Assembly: GCF_900601905.1 (NCBI RefSeq) | Contig: NZ_UWFA01000137.1 | Location: 186,001-250,000, forward strand | Length of the DNA stretch: 64,000 nucleotides | Direction: 5' to 3' | Origin: Pseudomonas viridiflava | GTDB taxonomy: Bacteria; Pseudomonadota; Gammaproteobacteria; Pseudomonadales; Pseudomonadaceae | Part shown: positions 1 to 10,070 of the stretch, piece after piece | How the letters are laid out: every line of letters begins with the position of its first letter | How positions within the stretch are numbered: the stretch's first letter is position 1 | Position numbers and translations under genes: made by a program | Notes under the pieces: generated by a model | Databases searched by the model: none | What the model saw: the letters and a program-made list of their open reading frames with translations, nothing else | What the model was told of the DNA's origin: nothing

Positions 1-181
1 CGATCACGGCTGCGAAGTGATCAAGGTCAGCGAGCAGCGAGCGCTGCGCATCGGTGGCGGGTAGCGGCTCGATTTCAAGCAAGGGCAGGCTGCTGCTGAA
101 GATGCCCGCTTCGGCGAGGGTCGACGCCAGCTGCGCTGACTCCTCCGCAGGCCGGGTCAGGAGCAGCCGCCAGGGGTTCAT
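1..181 (-). CDS. hemD: Uroporphyrinogen-III synthase, N-terminal part (cut by window edge)
   Basis: HemD closes hydroxymethylbilane to uroporphyrinogen III in the cytoplasm, the step after HemC. Only about 60 codons are inside the window; the rest lies to the left. The reading starts [15 protein letters not shown], the usual start of Pseudomonas HemD, where L-L-T-R-P begins the first Rossmann-like lobe. The ATG overlaps the hemC stop in an ATGA arrangement (4 bp), so the two are translationally coupled. Identification rests on this short N-terminus and on the position directly after hemC. Confidence 0.85.
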   Translation of the reverse strand, partial: MNPWRLLLTRPAEESAQLASTLAEAGIFSSSLPLLEIEPLPATDAQRSLLADLDHFAAVI

Positions 182-1119
182 TCCCGCTCAGCCTCTCCAT
201 ACACCGCTTTGAGGATCGCAGCGGCGCCCTGATCCAGCAGCGCCTCTGCCACTTGCACGCCCAGCGCCTGAGCGTCGGCCAACGGCGCTCGGGCATCGGC
301 ATGCAGCAACAGCGCTCCGGACGGATCGCCCACCAGCCCGCGCAACCAGATCTGCTCGCCTTCAAGCACGGCGTAGCAGGCGATGGGTACCTGACAGCCG
401 CCATTGAGGTGCTTGTTCAGTGAACGTTCGGCGGTGACCCGGGTGGCGGTGTCGTCGTGATGCAACGGGGCGAGCAGCGCATGAATTTCCGCATCGACAC
501 TGCGGCACTCGATACCGACCGCGCCCTGCCCACCGGCAGGCAGGCTGTCGTCGACAGTGATGCTGGCAGTGATGCGCTCTTCGAAACCCAGACGGATCAG
601 GCCCGCCGCCGCAAGAATGATCGCGTCGTATTCGCCAGCGTCGAGCTTGGCCAGCCGCGTGTTGACGTTGCCGCGCAGGAACTGGATTTTCAGGTCGGGA
701 CGGCGCGCAAGCAATTGCGCCTGGCGACGCAGACTGGACGTGCCCACCATGCTGCCCGCAGGCAGTGCTTCAAGGCTGGCGAAGGCATTGGACACAAAGG
801 CGTCACGAGGGTCTTCGCGCTCACAGATACAGAACAGACCCAACCCCTGGGGGAAGTCCATGGGCACGTCTTTCATGGAATGCACGGCGATGTCGGCGCG
901 GTCTTCGAGCAGGGCAGTTTCCAGCTCTTTGACGAAAAGCCCCTTGCCGCCGATTTTCGACAGTGGCGAGTCGAGCAGCTTGTCACCGCGACTGACCATG
1001 GGCACCAGCGTCACGACCAGACCCGGGTGGGCCTGCTCCAGACGGCCCTTGACGTACTCGGCCTGCCAGAGGGCCAGCGCGCTTTTGCGCGTGGCGATGC
1101 GAATCTCGCGAGAAGACAT
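178..1119 (-). CDS. hemC: Porphobilinogen deaminase (hydroxymethylbilane synthase)
   Basis: Cytoplasmic enzyme of tetrapyrrole synthesis that joins four porphobilinogens into hydroxymethylbilane. The 313-residue length is typical. Visible landmarks are the VHSMKDVP motif with catalytic Asp84, the arginine-rich [10 protein letters not shown] segment (about 127-135), and the NGGCQVPIA motif carrying the dipyrromethane-cofactor cysteine at position 242, the same number as in E. coli. It overlaps hemD by 4 bp and lies downstream of algZ-algR on the same strand, separated from algR by a REP pair. The same algZ-algR-hemC-hemD order is found in P. aeruginosa. Confidence 0.97.
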   Translation of the reverse strand: MSSREIRIATRKSALALWQAEYVKGRLEQAHPGLVVTLVPMVSRGDKLLDSPLSKIGGKGLFVKELETALLEDRADIAVHSMKDVPMDFPQGLGLFCICEREDPRDAFVSNAFASLEALPAGSMVGTSSLRRQAQLLARRPDLKIQFLRGNVNTRLAKLDAGEYDAIILAAAGLIRLGFEERITASITVDDSLPAGGQGAVGIECRSVDAEIHALLAPLHHDDTATRVTAERSLNKHLNGGCQVPIACYAVLEGEQIWLRGLVGDPSGALLLHADARAPLADAQALGVQVAEALLDQGAAAILKAVYGEAERE

Positions 1120-1226
1120 GGATCAATCCGTACTGACTTAAATAGTTGCCACGGATAATAACAGCTCAGGCAAAACGGCTCAGTGCTGTGTGGCGGGAGT
1201 AGTGATCCAGATCAGCGATAACCGAC

Positions 1227-1334
1227 CTGTAGGAGTGAGCTTGCTCGCGATCGACTGCGAAGCAGGCGCACAGCAGAGATTGCAAGGACGTGAAGGTCGT
1301 TCCGACCTTATCGCGAGCAAGCTCACTCCTACAG
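1227..1334. repeat. REP pair (BIME) between algR and hemC
   Basis: Two inverted copies of a CTGTAGGAGTGAGCTTGCTC-type palindrome, one at each end, facing each other around a spacer of about 55 bases. It fills most of the algR-hemC gap. Confidence 0.9.
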
Positions 1335-1346
1335 ATTCAGGGCAAC

Positions 1347-2093
1347 CTACAGCTGCTGCATCATCTTGCGCACACCCGCCACATGGCGGCGGCTGACGAT
1401 CAGCGCATCGCCATTGAGGCCGCGCAGGAACAACTGGAAATGCCCCAGCGGAGTACGCTGCAAGCGCTCGATGCGTTCGCGGGCCACCAGCGCGTTGCGG
1501 TGAATACGCACGAAGCGATCACCAAACTCGTCTTCCAGCGCCTTCAACGGCTCATCGAGCAAGACCTCGCCTCCTTCATGACGCAAGGTGACGTACTTGT
1601 GATCGGCGATAAAAAAAATCACCTGATCCAGCTGGATCAATTCGATGCCTTTGCGAGTGCGGGCACTGATATGGCTGCGCGGACCATTGCCGCTTTCCGC
1701 TGCCGGGCGCGTCATGGCAGCCAGCTGCACGCGGTTGGGACGCTCGGCCTTGCGCAAGGCTTCACTCAGGTGTTCGGGACGCACCGGTTTGACCAGATAG
1801 CCCACTGCACTGACCTGAAAGGCCTCAAGGGCAAATTCGTCGTGCGCGGTACAGAAAACCACCGCCGGAGGTGTTTCCCGCTCACACAGCCTGGCGGCGA
1901 CCTGCAGGCCATCCAGGCCTGGCATGCGGATATCCAGCAACACGATATCCGGCTTGTGGGTTTCGATCAGGGCCAAGGCTTCTTCGCCATTGGACGCACT
2001 GGGTTCCAAAACCCGATAACCCTCGATTTCACTGACCATTCGGCTCAGCCGTTCGCGGGCCAGGGGTTCGTCATCAACGATCAGGACATTCAT
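1347..2093 (-). CDS. algR: Response regulator AlgR (LytTR family)
   Basis: DNA-binding response regulator that controls alginate, type IV pilus and other virulence genes in Pseudomonas. The CheY-like receiver domain spans residues 1-120, with the acidic pair D7-D8 and phospho-acceptor Asp54 in LLDIRMPG. A LytTR DNA-binding domain follows at about 145-245, containing the IHRNALV segment. I start at the ATG at 2093 ([11 protein letters not shown]), which gives 248 residues, the length of P. aeruginosa AlgR; an in-frame upstream start would add 11 unrelated residues. The start overlaps the 3' end of algZ, so kinase and regulator are probably co-translated. Confidence 0.96.
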   Translation of the reverse strand: MNVLIVDDEPLARERLSRMVSEIEGYRVLEPSASNGEEALALIETHKPDIVLLDIRMPGLDGLQVAARLCERETPPAVVFCTAHDEFALEAFQVSAVGYLVKPVRPEHLSEALRKAERPNRVQLAAMTRPAAESGNGPRSHISARTRKGIELIQLDQVIFFIADHKYVTLRHEGGEVLLDEPLKALEDEFGDRFVRIHRNALVARERIERLQRTPLGHFQLFLRGLNGDALIVSRRHVAGVRKMMQQL

Positions 2094-3172
2094 ATAGCTC
2101 TGGCTTCCTGCGTGAGTCTCGCACAAGGATAGCGTAGACAGGTGTAGTGACGACCGTCACGGCGCTCCACGCTCAGACTGGCGTGCGGACCAAAAAGTGC
2201 CGTAATGCGTGCACCGATATTTACCAGGGCCTGCTGAGTGCCGTTGGAAGTCTGCCGACTGGCAACTTCGTCATAGGGATTGCTTACGCACAATATGAAC
2301 TCTCCCCCTTCATAGTCTGCTTCTACTTTTACGACACCACCTTCAACGCGAGGTGCAATGCCATAAAGCAAAGCGTTTTCCAGTAATGGCTGCAAGGTTA
2401 GCTGGGGAATTGGAAGATCGTCCGGAATTCCACTGATCACCCAGTCCAACTGTAGACGCTCGCCGAGACGATATTGCTCAATCGATAAATATCGTTTCGC
2501 CAATTCCACCTCATCACGCCAGGTCACCAGGCTGCCGGGCTTGGCCAGGCTGGCGCGAAACAGATCGGAAAGGTCGAGCACAGCCTGTTCAGCCTTGACC
2601 GGATTGCTGGCGACCAGGCTGGCAATGCTGTTTAGCGTGTTGAATAAAAAGTGCGGACGGATGCGGGCCTGCAGCGATTCGATGCGCGCGCGCAATTCGC
2701 CTTGCTGCTGTTTGCGCCACTGACTCTGCAGGTAAAAATAACGCAGCATCAGGGCCGACATGATCAGCGCGATCACGGCGTAGCGAATATAGCGTTCGAC
2801 CATGCTGCCCAGGCTCAAATGCCCGGTGAGTTGGCAGATGTCCGTGACGGCGGTGCACAGCAGGGTCAGCGCGACCACCAGCAGACAGCCGATCAACCCC
2901 GCAAGCCCGGCGGGCAAACGTGCCAGCCATGGCCGCAGGCTGCACAACAAGGCGGCCGACAGCAGCACGATCCACTGCACGAACAGCGACATCAGGGCCA
3001 GCCGCACCCAGTCGAAGGTCGGGCGCATGGGCTCGACCAACACCAGCACCAACACCAGTAATTCGGCGAGCAGCACGAGCACCAGCAGCGCTTGCGGCAG
3101 GCACAGTTCGGGGAGGAAAAATTCTTTGCCCGGTTCGGAGGGCGGCCGTTGGTTCGTCTGGCTCTTTCGCAT
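2090..3172 (-). CDS. algZ: Sensor histidine kinase AlgZ/FimS (LytS-type)
   Basis: Inner-membrane partner of AlgR. The N-terminal 150 of 360 residues contain about four hydrophobic segments (roughly 28-48, 57-78, 88-112, 130-148). Then comes the His_kinase motif [11 protein letters not shown] with the putative phospho-His at 174, as in the LytS class, and an HATPase domain with LLENALLYG and NIGARI. The length agrees with AlgZ of P. aeruginosa. The gene is divergent from argH across 130 bp and overlaps algR by 4 bp. Confidence 0.94.
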   Translation of the reverse strand: MRKSQTNQRPPSEPGKEFFLPELCLPQALLVLVLLAELLVLVLVLVEPMRPTFDWVRLALMSLFVQWIVLLSAALLCSLRPWLARLPAGLAGLIGCLLVVALTLLCTAVTDICQLTGHLSLGSMVERYIRYAVIALIMSALMLRYFYLQSQWRKQQQGELRARIESLQARIRPHFLFNTLNSIASLVASNPVKAEQAVLDLSDLFRASLAKPGSLVTWRDEVELAKRYLSIEQYRLGERLQLDWVISGIPDDLPIPQLTLQPLLENALLYGIAPRVEGGVVKVEADYEGGEFILCVSNPYDEVASRQTSNGTQQALVNIGARITALFGPHASLSVERRDGRHYTCLRYPCARLTQEARAI

Positions 3173-3302
3173 CAGCCCAGTCTCGACCCTGCCCGCAGAT
3201 GCAGCAAGCCGCCCGAGAATAAAAAAATCGCAACCTGTTATTATCGCGGGCGCCCTGCGATTGACGCGGGCGCGCCATTTTCAGCCGATCACGAGCGAAT
3301 CC

Positions 3303-4697
3303 ATGAGCACCGACAAGACCAACCAGTCCTGGGGCGGCCGCTTCAGTGAACCCGTCGACGCCTTCGTCGCGCGCTTCACGGCCTCCGTCACCTTTGACCA
3401 ACGCCTTTATCGCCACGACATCATGGGTTCCATCGCCCACGCGACGATGCTGGCCCACGTTGGCGTTTTGACCGACGCCGAGCGCGACACCATCATCGAC
3501 GGCCTGAACACGATTCAGTCCGAAATCGAAGCCGGCCAATTCGACTGGCGCGTCGATCTGGAAGACGTGCACATGAACATCGAAGCGCGTCTGACCGACC
3601 GCATCGGCATTACCGGCAAAAAGCTGCACACCGGGCGCAGCCGTAACGACCAGGTGGCTACCGATATTCGTCTGTGGCTGCGTGACGAGATCGACCTGAT
3701 CCTGTCCGAGATCACTCGCCTGCAGCAGGGCTTGCTAGGCCAGGCTGAACGCGAAGCCGACACCATCATGCCGGGCTTCACCCATCTGCAGACCGCACAG
3801 CCGGTGACATTCGGTCACCACATGCTGGCCTGGTTCGAGATGCTCAGCCGCGATTACGAGCGCCTGATGGATTGCCGCAAACGTCTGAACCGCATGCCTC
3901 TGGGCAGCGCGGCGCTGGCCGGCACCACGTACCCGATCGACCGCGAACTGACCTGCAAACTGCTGGGCTTCGATGTGGTGGGCGGTAACTCCCTGGACGG
4001 CGTCTCGGATCGCGACTTCGCCATTGAGTTCTGCTCGGCCGCCAGCATCGCGATGATGCACTTGTCGCGCTTCTCCGAAGAGCTGGTGCTGTGGACCAGC
4101 GCTCAGTTTCAGTTCATCGATCTGCCGGACCGTTTCTGTACCGGCAGCTCGATCATGCCGCAGAAGAAGAACCCGGACGTTCCGGAGTTGGTACGTGGCA
4201 AGAGCGGTCGGGTTTTCGGCGCCCTGATGGGCTTGCTGACCTTGATGAAGGGCCAGCCGCTGGCCTACAACAAGGACAATCAGGAAGACAAGGAGCCGCT
4301 GTTCGACGCCGCCGACACGCTGCGCGACTCGTTGCGCGCCTTTGCCGACATGATCCCGGCCATCAAGCCAAAGCACGCCATCATGCGTGAAGCGGCGCTG
4401 CGTGGTTTCTCCACCGCGACCGATCTGGCCGACTATCTGGTGCGCCGCGGCCTGCCATTCCGTGATTGCCACGAGATCGTGGGGCATGCCGTCAAGTACG
4501 GCGTCGAGAGCGGCAAGGACCTGGCTGAAATGAGCCTGGAAGAACTGCGCCGGTTCAGCGATCAGATCGAGCAGGATGTGTTTGCCGTGTTGACTCTGGA
4601 AGGCTCGGTCAACGCCCGCGACCACATCGGCGGCACCGCGCCGGCGCAGGTAAAGGCTGCAGCGGCTCGTGGTCAGGCGCTGCTGAAAGCACGCTAA
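3303..4697 (+). CDS. argH: Argininosuccinate lyase
   Basis: Last enzyme of arginine synthesis; it cleaves argininosuccinate to arginine and fumarate in the cytoplasm. The 464-residue protein has the fumarase/aspartase superfamily signature [12 protein letters not shown] starting near residue 281, the N-terminal [12 protein letters not shown] substrate motif and the central [10 protein letters not shown] motif with the catalytic histidine. The reading frame is open upstream, but the ATG at 3303 starts the conserved [14 protein letters not shown]. It is transcribed away from algZ-algR, the usual Pseudomonas arrangement. Confidence 0.98.
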   Translation: MSTDKTNQSWGGRFSEPVDAFVARFTASVTFDQRLYRHDIMGSIAHATMLAHVGVLTDAERDTIIDGLNTIQSEIEAGQFDWRVDLEDVHMNIEARLTDRIGITGKKLHTGRSRNDQVATDIRLWLRDEIDLILSEITRLQQGLLGQAEREADTIMPGFTHLQTAQPVTFGHHMLAWFEMLSRDYERLMDCRKRLNRMPLGSAALAGTTYPIDRELTCKLLGFDVVGGNSLDGVSDRDFAIEFCSAASIAMMHLSRFSEELVLWTSAQFQFIDLPDRFCTGSSIMPQKKNPDVPELVRGKSGRVFGALMGLLTLMKGQPLAYNKDNQEDKEPLFDAADTLRDSLRAFADMIPAIKPKHAIMREAALRGFSTATDLADYLVRRGLPFRDCHEIVGHAVKYGVESGKDLAEMSLEELRRFSDQIEQDVFAVLTLEGSVNARDHIGGTAPAQVKAAAARGQALLKAR

Positions 4698-4703
4698 ACC
4701 TTG

Positions 4704-4790
4704 TTGGAGCGAGGCTTGCCCGCGAATGGGTCACCGCGGGCTGGCAGGCTCACCGCGTTATCGTTTTCGCGGGCAAGCCTCGTTCCAGCA
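4704..4790. repeat. REP pair after argH
   Basis: Inverted pair of the GTTGGAGCGAGGCTTGCCCGC subtype, the right arm reading GCGGGCAAGCCTCGTTCCAG. It lies between argH and the next small gene, where it may act as a hairpin terminator or mRNA stabiliser. Confidence 0.9.
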
Positions 4791-4821
4791 GGCATCCAGA
4801 ATTCTTATAGGAAACGCCCCC

Positions 4822-5097
4822 ATGACCGACAAAATCGACAACGACGAAGAAGAATTCGCTGAATCGACCCTGATCCAGGCCATCGAGAATCAGATCGAAA
4901 GTGACAACCCGCCTGCTGCCAAGGCCACCTACAACAAGCTGACGCTGGTGGGCTATGAGCGCGAAGAAATTCTGCAATTGATGGCTCACGTGCTGGCTGT
5001 CGAGATCGACGCATTGCTCGAAGCCGATCGCCCGTTCGATACGCAGTGGTACGAGCAAGCCCTGCGCGCGCTGCCGGAACTGCCACCCGAGGCATGA
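4822..5097 (+). CDS. Conserved small acidic protein of unknown function
   Basis: 91-residue cytoplasmic protein with no signal peptide or membrane segment. It is rich in Glu and Asp (NDEEEFAEST near the N-terminus) and likely alpha-helical throughout. I recognise the type as a Pseudomonas hypothetical gene found next to argH (PA5264-like by position) but know no function. The start at 4822 follows a GGAAACGCC leader; an earlier in-frame start would run through the REP pair and is unlikely. Confidence 0.75.
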   Translation: MTDKIDNDEEEFAESTLIQAIENQIESDNPPAAKATYNKLTLVGYEREEILQLMAHVLAVEIDALLEADRPFDTQWYEQALRALPELPPEA

Positions 5098-5111
5098 GCG
5101 GCTCGCTATAA

Positions 5112-5131
5112 CGCCAATCTGACGATTGGCG
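5112..5131 (+). terminator. Hairpin after the small acidic gene
   Basis: Eight-bp perfect stem CGCCAATC/GATTGGCG with a 4-base loop, 15 bases after the stop codon. No clear U-run follows, so termination is only suggested. Confidence 0.4.
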
Positions 5132-5331
5132 GCTCTGCCCGAAAAATCACCCTCTACAAAAACGCCAAACCATGACTACACTGCAATTGCCTCGCTGCCA
5201 CTATCCAAACGAGGCTGTCACGCCGAGCAGGCTTTAACGGTCACCCAGAACCGACGAGCGCAGCACAGACACGTTGATTCCAGGACCCGCCAGTCAGTGA
5301 GGCGTATTACTAGAAAAAGTCTGGAGCACCT

Positions 5332-5580
5332 ATGTCGTATACCCCTGAGCTGGTTGCCGAACTGGAAATCCTCGCACTCTTCAATCTGGGCAATACCCTT
5401 GAAGGACTCAAAGTCCATCATGTTGCTGCCCCGACCGCTGTGGCTGCCGCGCAAAGACTCTTCGATAAAGGCCTGACCACCCAGGTCGATGGCGGTTACC
5501 TGACCAGTCTCGGGCTGGAAGCCGCTGAACATGCGCAATCATTACTGACCATCCTCAACGTCGCCAAACAAGCTGCCTGA
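5332..5580 (+). CDS. TIGR02647-family small protein
   Basis: 82-residue protein beginning MSYTPELVAELEILALFNL, which I recognise as the gammaproteobacterial family TIGR02647, described as a putative DNA-binding protein of unknown role. It is small, helical and without cysteines or membrane segments. A GGAGCACCT ribosome-binding stretch precedes the ATG. A plausible terminator follows at 5590. It sits between argH and cyaA, as in other pseudomonads. Confidence 0.85.
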   Translation: MSYTPELVAELEILALFNLGNTLEGLKVHHVAAPTAVAAAQRLFDKGLTTQVDGGYLTSLGLEAAEHAQSLLTILNVAKQAA

Positions 5581-5589
5581 ACCCTGCCA

Positions 5590-5629
5590 GGGTCCGTCGC
5601 CAAAAAAGGTCAAGCGGACCCTTCATTTC
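5590..5629 (+). terminator. Intrinsic terminator after the TIGR02647 gene
   Basis: Seven-bp stem GGGTCCG/CGGACCC around an 18-base loop, followed by TTCATTTCT, 10 bases past the stop. Confidence 0.6.
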
Positions 5630-5754
5630 TGCGAAACAGCGCCGATAGAAAACTGGCGTCAGAAAAATAATCGCTCTCAGCGCGTAGCCTGCCCGCCGTC
5701 TAGCTCACCTTCAACGCTGCCTTTTTAATGGACAGGTAGCCGGTTTGAGTCGTC

Positions 5755-8604
5755 ATGACGCGTAATTCCGAAATTCGTCCAGATCTGGATCAAGGCATCG
5801 ACCGCGAGGTGCTTGCCCGACTGCGCACCCGCTTCATGACATTGAGCAACGGGCGGCTTAGCCGTGCCCTCGAAGGTCTGTCGACCCGCCAGCAGAGCGT
5901 GTTGAACCTGCTACCGCTGTTCTTCCACGTCAATCATCCGCTGCTGCCGGGCTATGTGTCTGGCAGCACGCCTGCGGGCGTGTCCAGCTATCAGCCCAGT
6001 GCACTGGCGCTGACCGAAGCGCAACGGCTGACCCGATCGTTTTCCTACAAGGCGCAGCTGGGCACTGCACGGCTGCCGATTCACGGGCTGTTTCTGATGG
6101 GCAGCCTGGGAACGCTGGCCCAGGCCGAAGAAAGCGACATGGACGTCTGGGTCTGCCACGACTCGGAACTGACGCTCAGCGAAATAGAGGAGCTGCGCAG
6201 AAAGTGTCAGGCGCTGGAAGCCTGGGCCGCAAGCCAGGGCGCTGAAGCGCATTTCTTCCTGATCGACCCTCAGCGCTTCGTGGCAGGCGAGCGCGACGCC
6301 CAGTTGAGCTCGGATGACTGCGGCACCACGCAGCATTATTTGTTGCTCGACGAGTTCTATCGAACGGCCATCTGGCTCGCAGGGCGTACACCGATGTGGT
6401 GGCTGGTGCCGACGTATGAAGAGCGGCGCTATACCGATTACACCCACACGCTGCTGTCCAAGCGCTTTATTCGCGCTGACGAAGTGCTGGACCTGGGACA
6501 TCTTTCGCACATCCCGAGCGGGGAATTTCTCGGGGCAGGGCTGTGGCAACTGTTCAAAGGCATCGAGTCGCCCTACAAATCGGTCCTCAAGCTGCTGCTG
6601 ATCGAGGTCTATGCCAGCGAACATCCGCAGGTGCAATGTTTGAGCCTGCGCTTCAAGGAGGCGGTGTTTGCCAACCAGCTGGACCTGGATGAGCTGGACC
6701 CGTACATGGTGGTGTATCGCCGCATCGAGGAATACCTGGTGCAGCGTGGCGAGTCGGAGCGACTGGAGCTGGTGCGGCGCGCGCTGTATCTGAAGGTGAA
6801 CAAGAAACTCAGCGGCGCTACACGACTGCGCAGCAGCGGTTGGCAACGCCAGTTGCTGGAGCGCCTGACGCTGGAGTGGGGTTGGGACGAACGCCAGTTG
6901 CTGCTGCTCGACAGCCGTAGCCAGTGGAAGGTACGCCAGGTGACCCACGAACGGCGGGCGCTGGTCAACGAACTCAATTACAGCTATCGCTTTCTGACCC
7001 AGTTTGCCCGTACCCAGAATGCAGGCAGCTCCGCCAACGCCCGCGACCTCAGCGTGCTGGGCAGGCGGCTGTATGCCGCGTTCGAGCGCAAAGCCGGCAA
7101 GGTCGAACACATCAACCCGGGCATCGCCCCGGATCTGGCTGAAGACACGCTGACGCTGGTGCAGTCCGCCAACCGCCGCGAGCCGGGGAAAACCCAGTGG
7201 GCGCTGTACAACGGCAGCCTCGGGCCGCAGGAGTGGCTGAATTTTTCGCCGATCAAACGCAGTCGGGAGCTGCTCGAGCTGCTGACCTGGTGTCATCGCA
7301 ACAACATCATCGACACCACCACCCGGCTCGCACTGCATCCGGGTAGCAGTGACCTGACCGAGTTCGAGCTGTTCAACCTGCTGGGCGCGCTGCAACAACA
7401 GATCCCGATGCCGCTGGAGGCGGTCAGTGAAGAGCATTTGCTCAGCCCCAGCGTCCCGGGTGAAATCCTGTTGCTGGTCAACGTCGGCGTTGACCCGCTA
7501 AGGCACCACCGTGAACTCAATATCCTGATGACCACTGAGCGCACCGACTCGCTGAGCTATGCCGGCGTTCGGGAAAACCTGGTGCTGACGCTGGACCAGA
7601 TCACGCTCAACAGCTGGAATGAAATTCTGGTCAGTCGTCATGACGGCCAGCATGCTTTGCTCGACTGCCTCTGCGAATTGCTCAGTCATCAGCCCGCAGG
7701 CACGGCCCAGCCCGTGGTGCGTGTGCGTTGCTTCTGTCACAACCGGGCGCCCGCCATCGCCCAGCGCGTCGAAGAGCTGGTCGCCACTGCGCAGTTGCTG
7801 CACGCCCGGCGCCTGAATCATCGCTATCTGATTCAAGTCCAGCAGCAATACCACGTGCTGGAGATGGTCCCGGGCCAGGCTGTCACACATGTGGTGATCA
7901 ATAGCCTGGGGGGCTTGTTCGAATACCTCGGCGAGGAACTGCCCCGATACAGCCCGCTTCACCTGGACCCGCATGCACTGGCCGAGCATGATCTGGCGCT
8001 GATCCTGCCCTATGGTCAACCCGAGTGCATTCAAGTGTTCTACCGGCTCAACGAAGGCAACGCGCAGCTTTATGTGCTCGATGAACACAACGCGCTGTGG
8101 CATCAAAGCCTGCCTTATCACGACGAAACCAGCCTGCTGATGCCACTGCAGCGCTTCTTTCGCTCGATGGTCTATCGACGCGGGGCCAGCTTGCCGCTCG
8201 ACAACCCTCTTGAGCCGACCCGCCTGGACGTCCTTTACTATCAAGTGCTGCCGTCAGGGGCTGGACGCGCACGGCGCATCGAAGCGCGCAATGCACCGGT
8301 CGCGATGGATAAGCCGTTTTACGATGTGCAGGCCATTGTCGATGAGGCTTCACCGGGTCAGGTGAGCGTCACGCTGTACTGCGACAACAACGAGTTTTCC
8401 GAACTGGAGCATGGTGACCAGCTATTCAGCGTCGTCGCCCGGCAGATCCTTGAACAACGCACCGAGCCTGAACACTATCGCTGTTACATCACCGATCTGG
8501 ACCTGTCAGGTCTGCTCGGCGACTCACGAAGCCAGAGCATTCTTTATCTGCGTTACAAGGCCCACCTGGAGAAAGCGCTGAATGAGGCAATGGCTGAGGC
8601 CTGA
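5755..8604 (+). CDS. cyaA: Class I adenylate cyclase
   Basis: Makes cAMP from ATP for Vfr/CRP signalling. At 949 residues it has the size of gammaproteobacterial class I enzymes. The N-terminal catalytic part carries the nucleotidyltransferase-like glycine/acidic motif GSLGTLAQAEESDMDVWVC near residues 116-134; the C-terminal half is the regulatory region (enteric glucose control; in Pseudomonas this is less clear). The start MTRNSEIRPDLDQ follows a weak ribosome-binding site. The gene stands alone, with a terminator upstream and a REP pair downstream. Confidence 0.95.
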   Translation: MTRNSEIRPDLDQGIDREVLARLRTRFMTLSNGRLSRALEGLSTRQQSVLNLLPLFFHVNHPLLPGYVSGSTPAGVSSYQPSALALTEAQRLTRSFSYKAQLGTARLPIHGLFLMGSLGTLAQAEESDMDVWVCHDSELTLSEIEELRRKCQALEAWAASQGAEAHFFLIDPQRFVAGERDAQLSSDDCGTTQHYLLLDEFYRTAIWLAGRTPMWWLVPTYEERRYTDYTHTLLSKRFIRADEVLDLGHLSHIPSGEFLGAGLWQLFKGIESPYKSVLKLLLIEVYASEHPQVQCLSLRFKEAVFANQLDLDELDPYMVVYRRIEEYLVQRGESERLELVRRALYLKVNKKLSGATRLRSSGWQRQLLERLTLEWGWDERQLLLLDSRSQWKVRQVTHERRALVNELNYSYRFLTQFARTQNAGSSANARDLSVLGRRLYAAFERKAGKVEHINPGIAPDLAEDTLTLVQSANRREPGKTQWALYNGSLGPQEWLNFSPIKRSRELLELLTWCHRNNIIDTTTRLALHPGSSDLTEFELFNLLGALQQQIPMPLEAVSEEHLLSPSVPGEILLLVNVGVDPLRHHRELNILMTTERTDSLSYAGVRENLVLTLDQITLNSWNEILVSRHDGQHALLDCLCELLSHQPAGTAQPVVRVRCFCHNRAPAIAQRVEELVATAQLLHARRLNHRYLIQVQQQYHVLEMVPGQAVTHVVINSLGGLFEYLGEELPRYSPLHLDPHALAEHDLALILPYGQPECIQVFYRLNEGNAQLYVLDEHNALWHQSLPYHDETSLLMPLQRFFRSMVYRRGASLPLDNPLEPTRLDVLYYQVLPSGAGRARRIEARNAPVAMDKPFYDVQAIVDEASPGQVSVTLYCDNNEFSELEHGDQLFSVVARQILEQRTEPEHYRCYITDLDLSGLLGDSRSQSILYLRYKAHLEKALNEAMAEA

Positions 8605-8622
8605 GCGCTGTCGCCAAAGGCT

Positions 8623-8713
8623 CGTAGGAGCGGCTTTAGCCGCGAGCGATATTTGCAGCCGGAAAAATCTGCGTTGAATGTCCCGGCCTCTCGCGGCTGA
8701 AGCCGCTCCTACG
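8623..8713. repeat. REP pair between cyaA and gltP
   Basis: Inverted copies of the GTAGGAGCGGCTTTAGCCGCG subtype, located between convergent cyaA and gltP. The same subtype recurs at 16161. Confidence 0.9.
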
Positions 8714-8738
8714 GATCACCGCGATATTCGCTCTACCG

Positions 8739-10070
8739 TCAGGCATTGCTCGACTCAGCAGCAGGCACCGGCTCTTTGCTGCGCCAGTGCGGCAGGGAGT
8801 TCCAGTAGGCTTCGCCCTTGGCATCGTCGTACATGCCTTCCCAGCGCGAAATGACCAATACCGCCAGGGCATTGCCAATCACGTTCAGCGCAGTACGGGC
8901 CATGTCCATGATCCGATCGACCCCGGCGATGAATGCCAGGCCTTCCAATGGGATCCCGACACTGCCCAACGTCGCCAGCAGCACCACGAAAGACACCCCA
9001 GGCACACCGGCAATGCCCTTCGACGTAACCATCAGGGTCAGGACCAGCATCAACTGCTGGCCCAGGGACAGATCGATCCCGTAGAGCTGGGCGATGAAAA
9101 TCGCCGCGATGCTTTGATACAGGGTCGAACCATCCAGATTGAACGAGTACCCGGTTGGCACCACAAAGCTGCAAATGGCTTTCGGCGCGCCGTAGGCTTC
9201 CATTTTCCTGATCACATTCGGCAGCGCGGTTTCGGAGCTGGCGGTGGAGTAGGCCAGGATCAGCTCGTCCTTGAAGATGCGCATCAGCTTCATTACCGAA
9301 AAGCCGAACAGGCGGGCGATGAGGCCAAGAACCACGAACGCGAAGAAAGCAATCGCGACGTATACCAGAATCACCAGCTTGGCCAACGGCAGCAGCGAGG
9401 TGAAGCCGAATTTGGCAACCGTCACGGCGATCAGGGCAAATACACCGATGGGGGCGTAGTTCATGATCATGTGCGTGACCTTGAACATGGTTTCCGAGAC
9501 ACCCTGGAACACCTTCAATACCGGGTCACGAACCTCGGCATCCAGGCTGGCGAGCCCCAGACCAAACAGCACCGAGAAAAAGATGATCGGCAGCATGTCG
9601 CCGCGGGCCAGCGCCGCAAAGATATTGGACGGGATCAGGTTAAGGATCGTGGCGATGAAGGCATGGTCATGCTGCACTTCAGCGGTGGTCGCCATGTATT
9701 TGGAGATGTCGGCAGTGCCCAGGCTGCTCATGTCGATGCCGGCACCCGGCTGGAACACGTTGGCCAGCAACAGCCCGACGACTATCGCAATGGTGGTCAC
9801 GATTTCAAAATAGAGGATGGTTTTGACGCCGATACGGCCCAGCTTCTTGGCATCCCCCACCCCGGCGATGCCGACTACCAGAGAAGCCACAACGATCGGC
9901 ACGACGATCATCTTGATCAGGCGTATGAAAATATCGCCTGCAGGTTGAAGGATGTTACTGATCCACCAGGCCTTGTCGGCACTGAACTGATCGAGCAGCG
10001 CACCCAGCGCAATCCCCAGGACCAGACCGATGAGGATCTGCCAGGCCAGGCTCAGCTTTGCCTTCTTCAT
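8739..10070 (-). CDS. gltP: Glutamate/aspartate:proton symporter (DAACS family)
   Basis: Inner-membrane carrier taking up glutamate and aspartate with protons. The 443 residues contain about eight membrane helices plus the family's two re-entrant loops. Diagnostic stretches are STASSETALPNV (serine-rich loop), SFNLDGSTLYQS (helix 7) and TSKGIAGVPG (second hairpin). The ATG at 10070 (MKKAKLSLAWQIL) is preceded by AAGGTAACG; the frame is open for 18 more codons upstream, but these look non-coding. DctA-type dicarboxylate carriers belong to the same family, so substrate assignment is by resemblance to GltP only. Confidence 0.9.
   Translation of the reverse strand: MKKAKLSLAWQILIGLVLGIALGALLDQFSADKAWWISNILQPAGDIFIRLIKMIVVPIVVASLVVGIAGVGDAKKLGRIGVKTILYFEIVTTIAIVVGLLLANVFQPGAGIDMSSLGTADISKYMATTAEVQHDHAFIATILNLIPSNIFAALARGDMLPIIFFSVLFGLGLASLDAEVRDPVLKVFQGVSETMFKVTHMIMNYAPIGVFALIAVTVAKFGFTSLLPLAKLVILVYVAIAFFAFVVLGLIARLFGFSVMKLMRIFKDELILAYSTASSETALPNVIRKMEAYGAPKAICSFVVPTGYSFNLDGSTLYQSIAAIFIAQLYGIDLSLGQQLMLVLTLMVTSKGIAGVPGVSFVVLLATLGSVGIPLEGLAFIAGVDRIMDMARTALNVIGNALAVLVISRWEGMYDDAKGEAYWNSLPHWRSKEPVPAAESSNA

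Noticed and set aside
5911..7437. 508-codon open frame on the minus strand
   Set aside because: Antisense to cyaA; low-complexity Gln/Leu/Arg composition.
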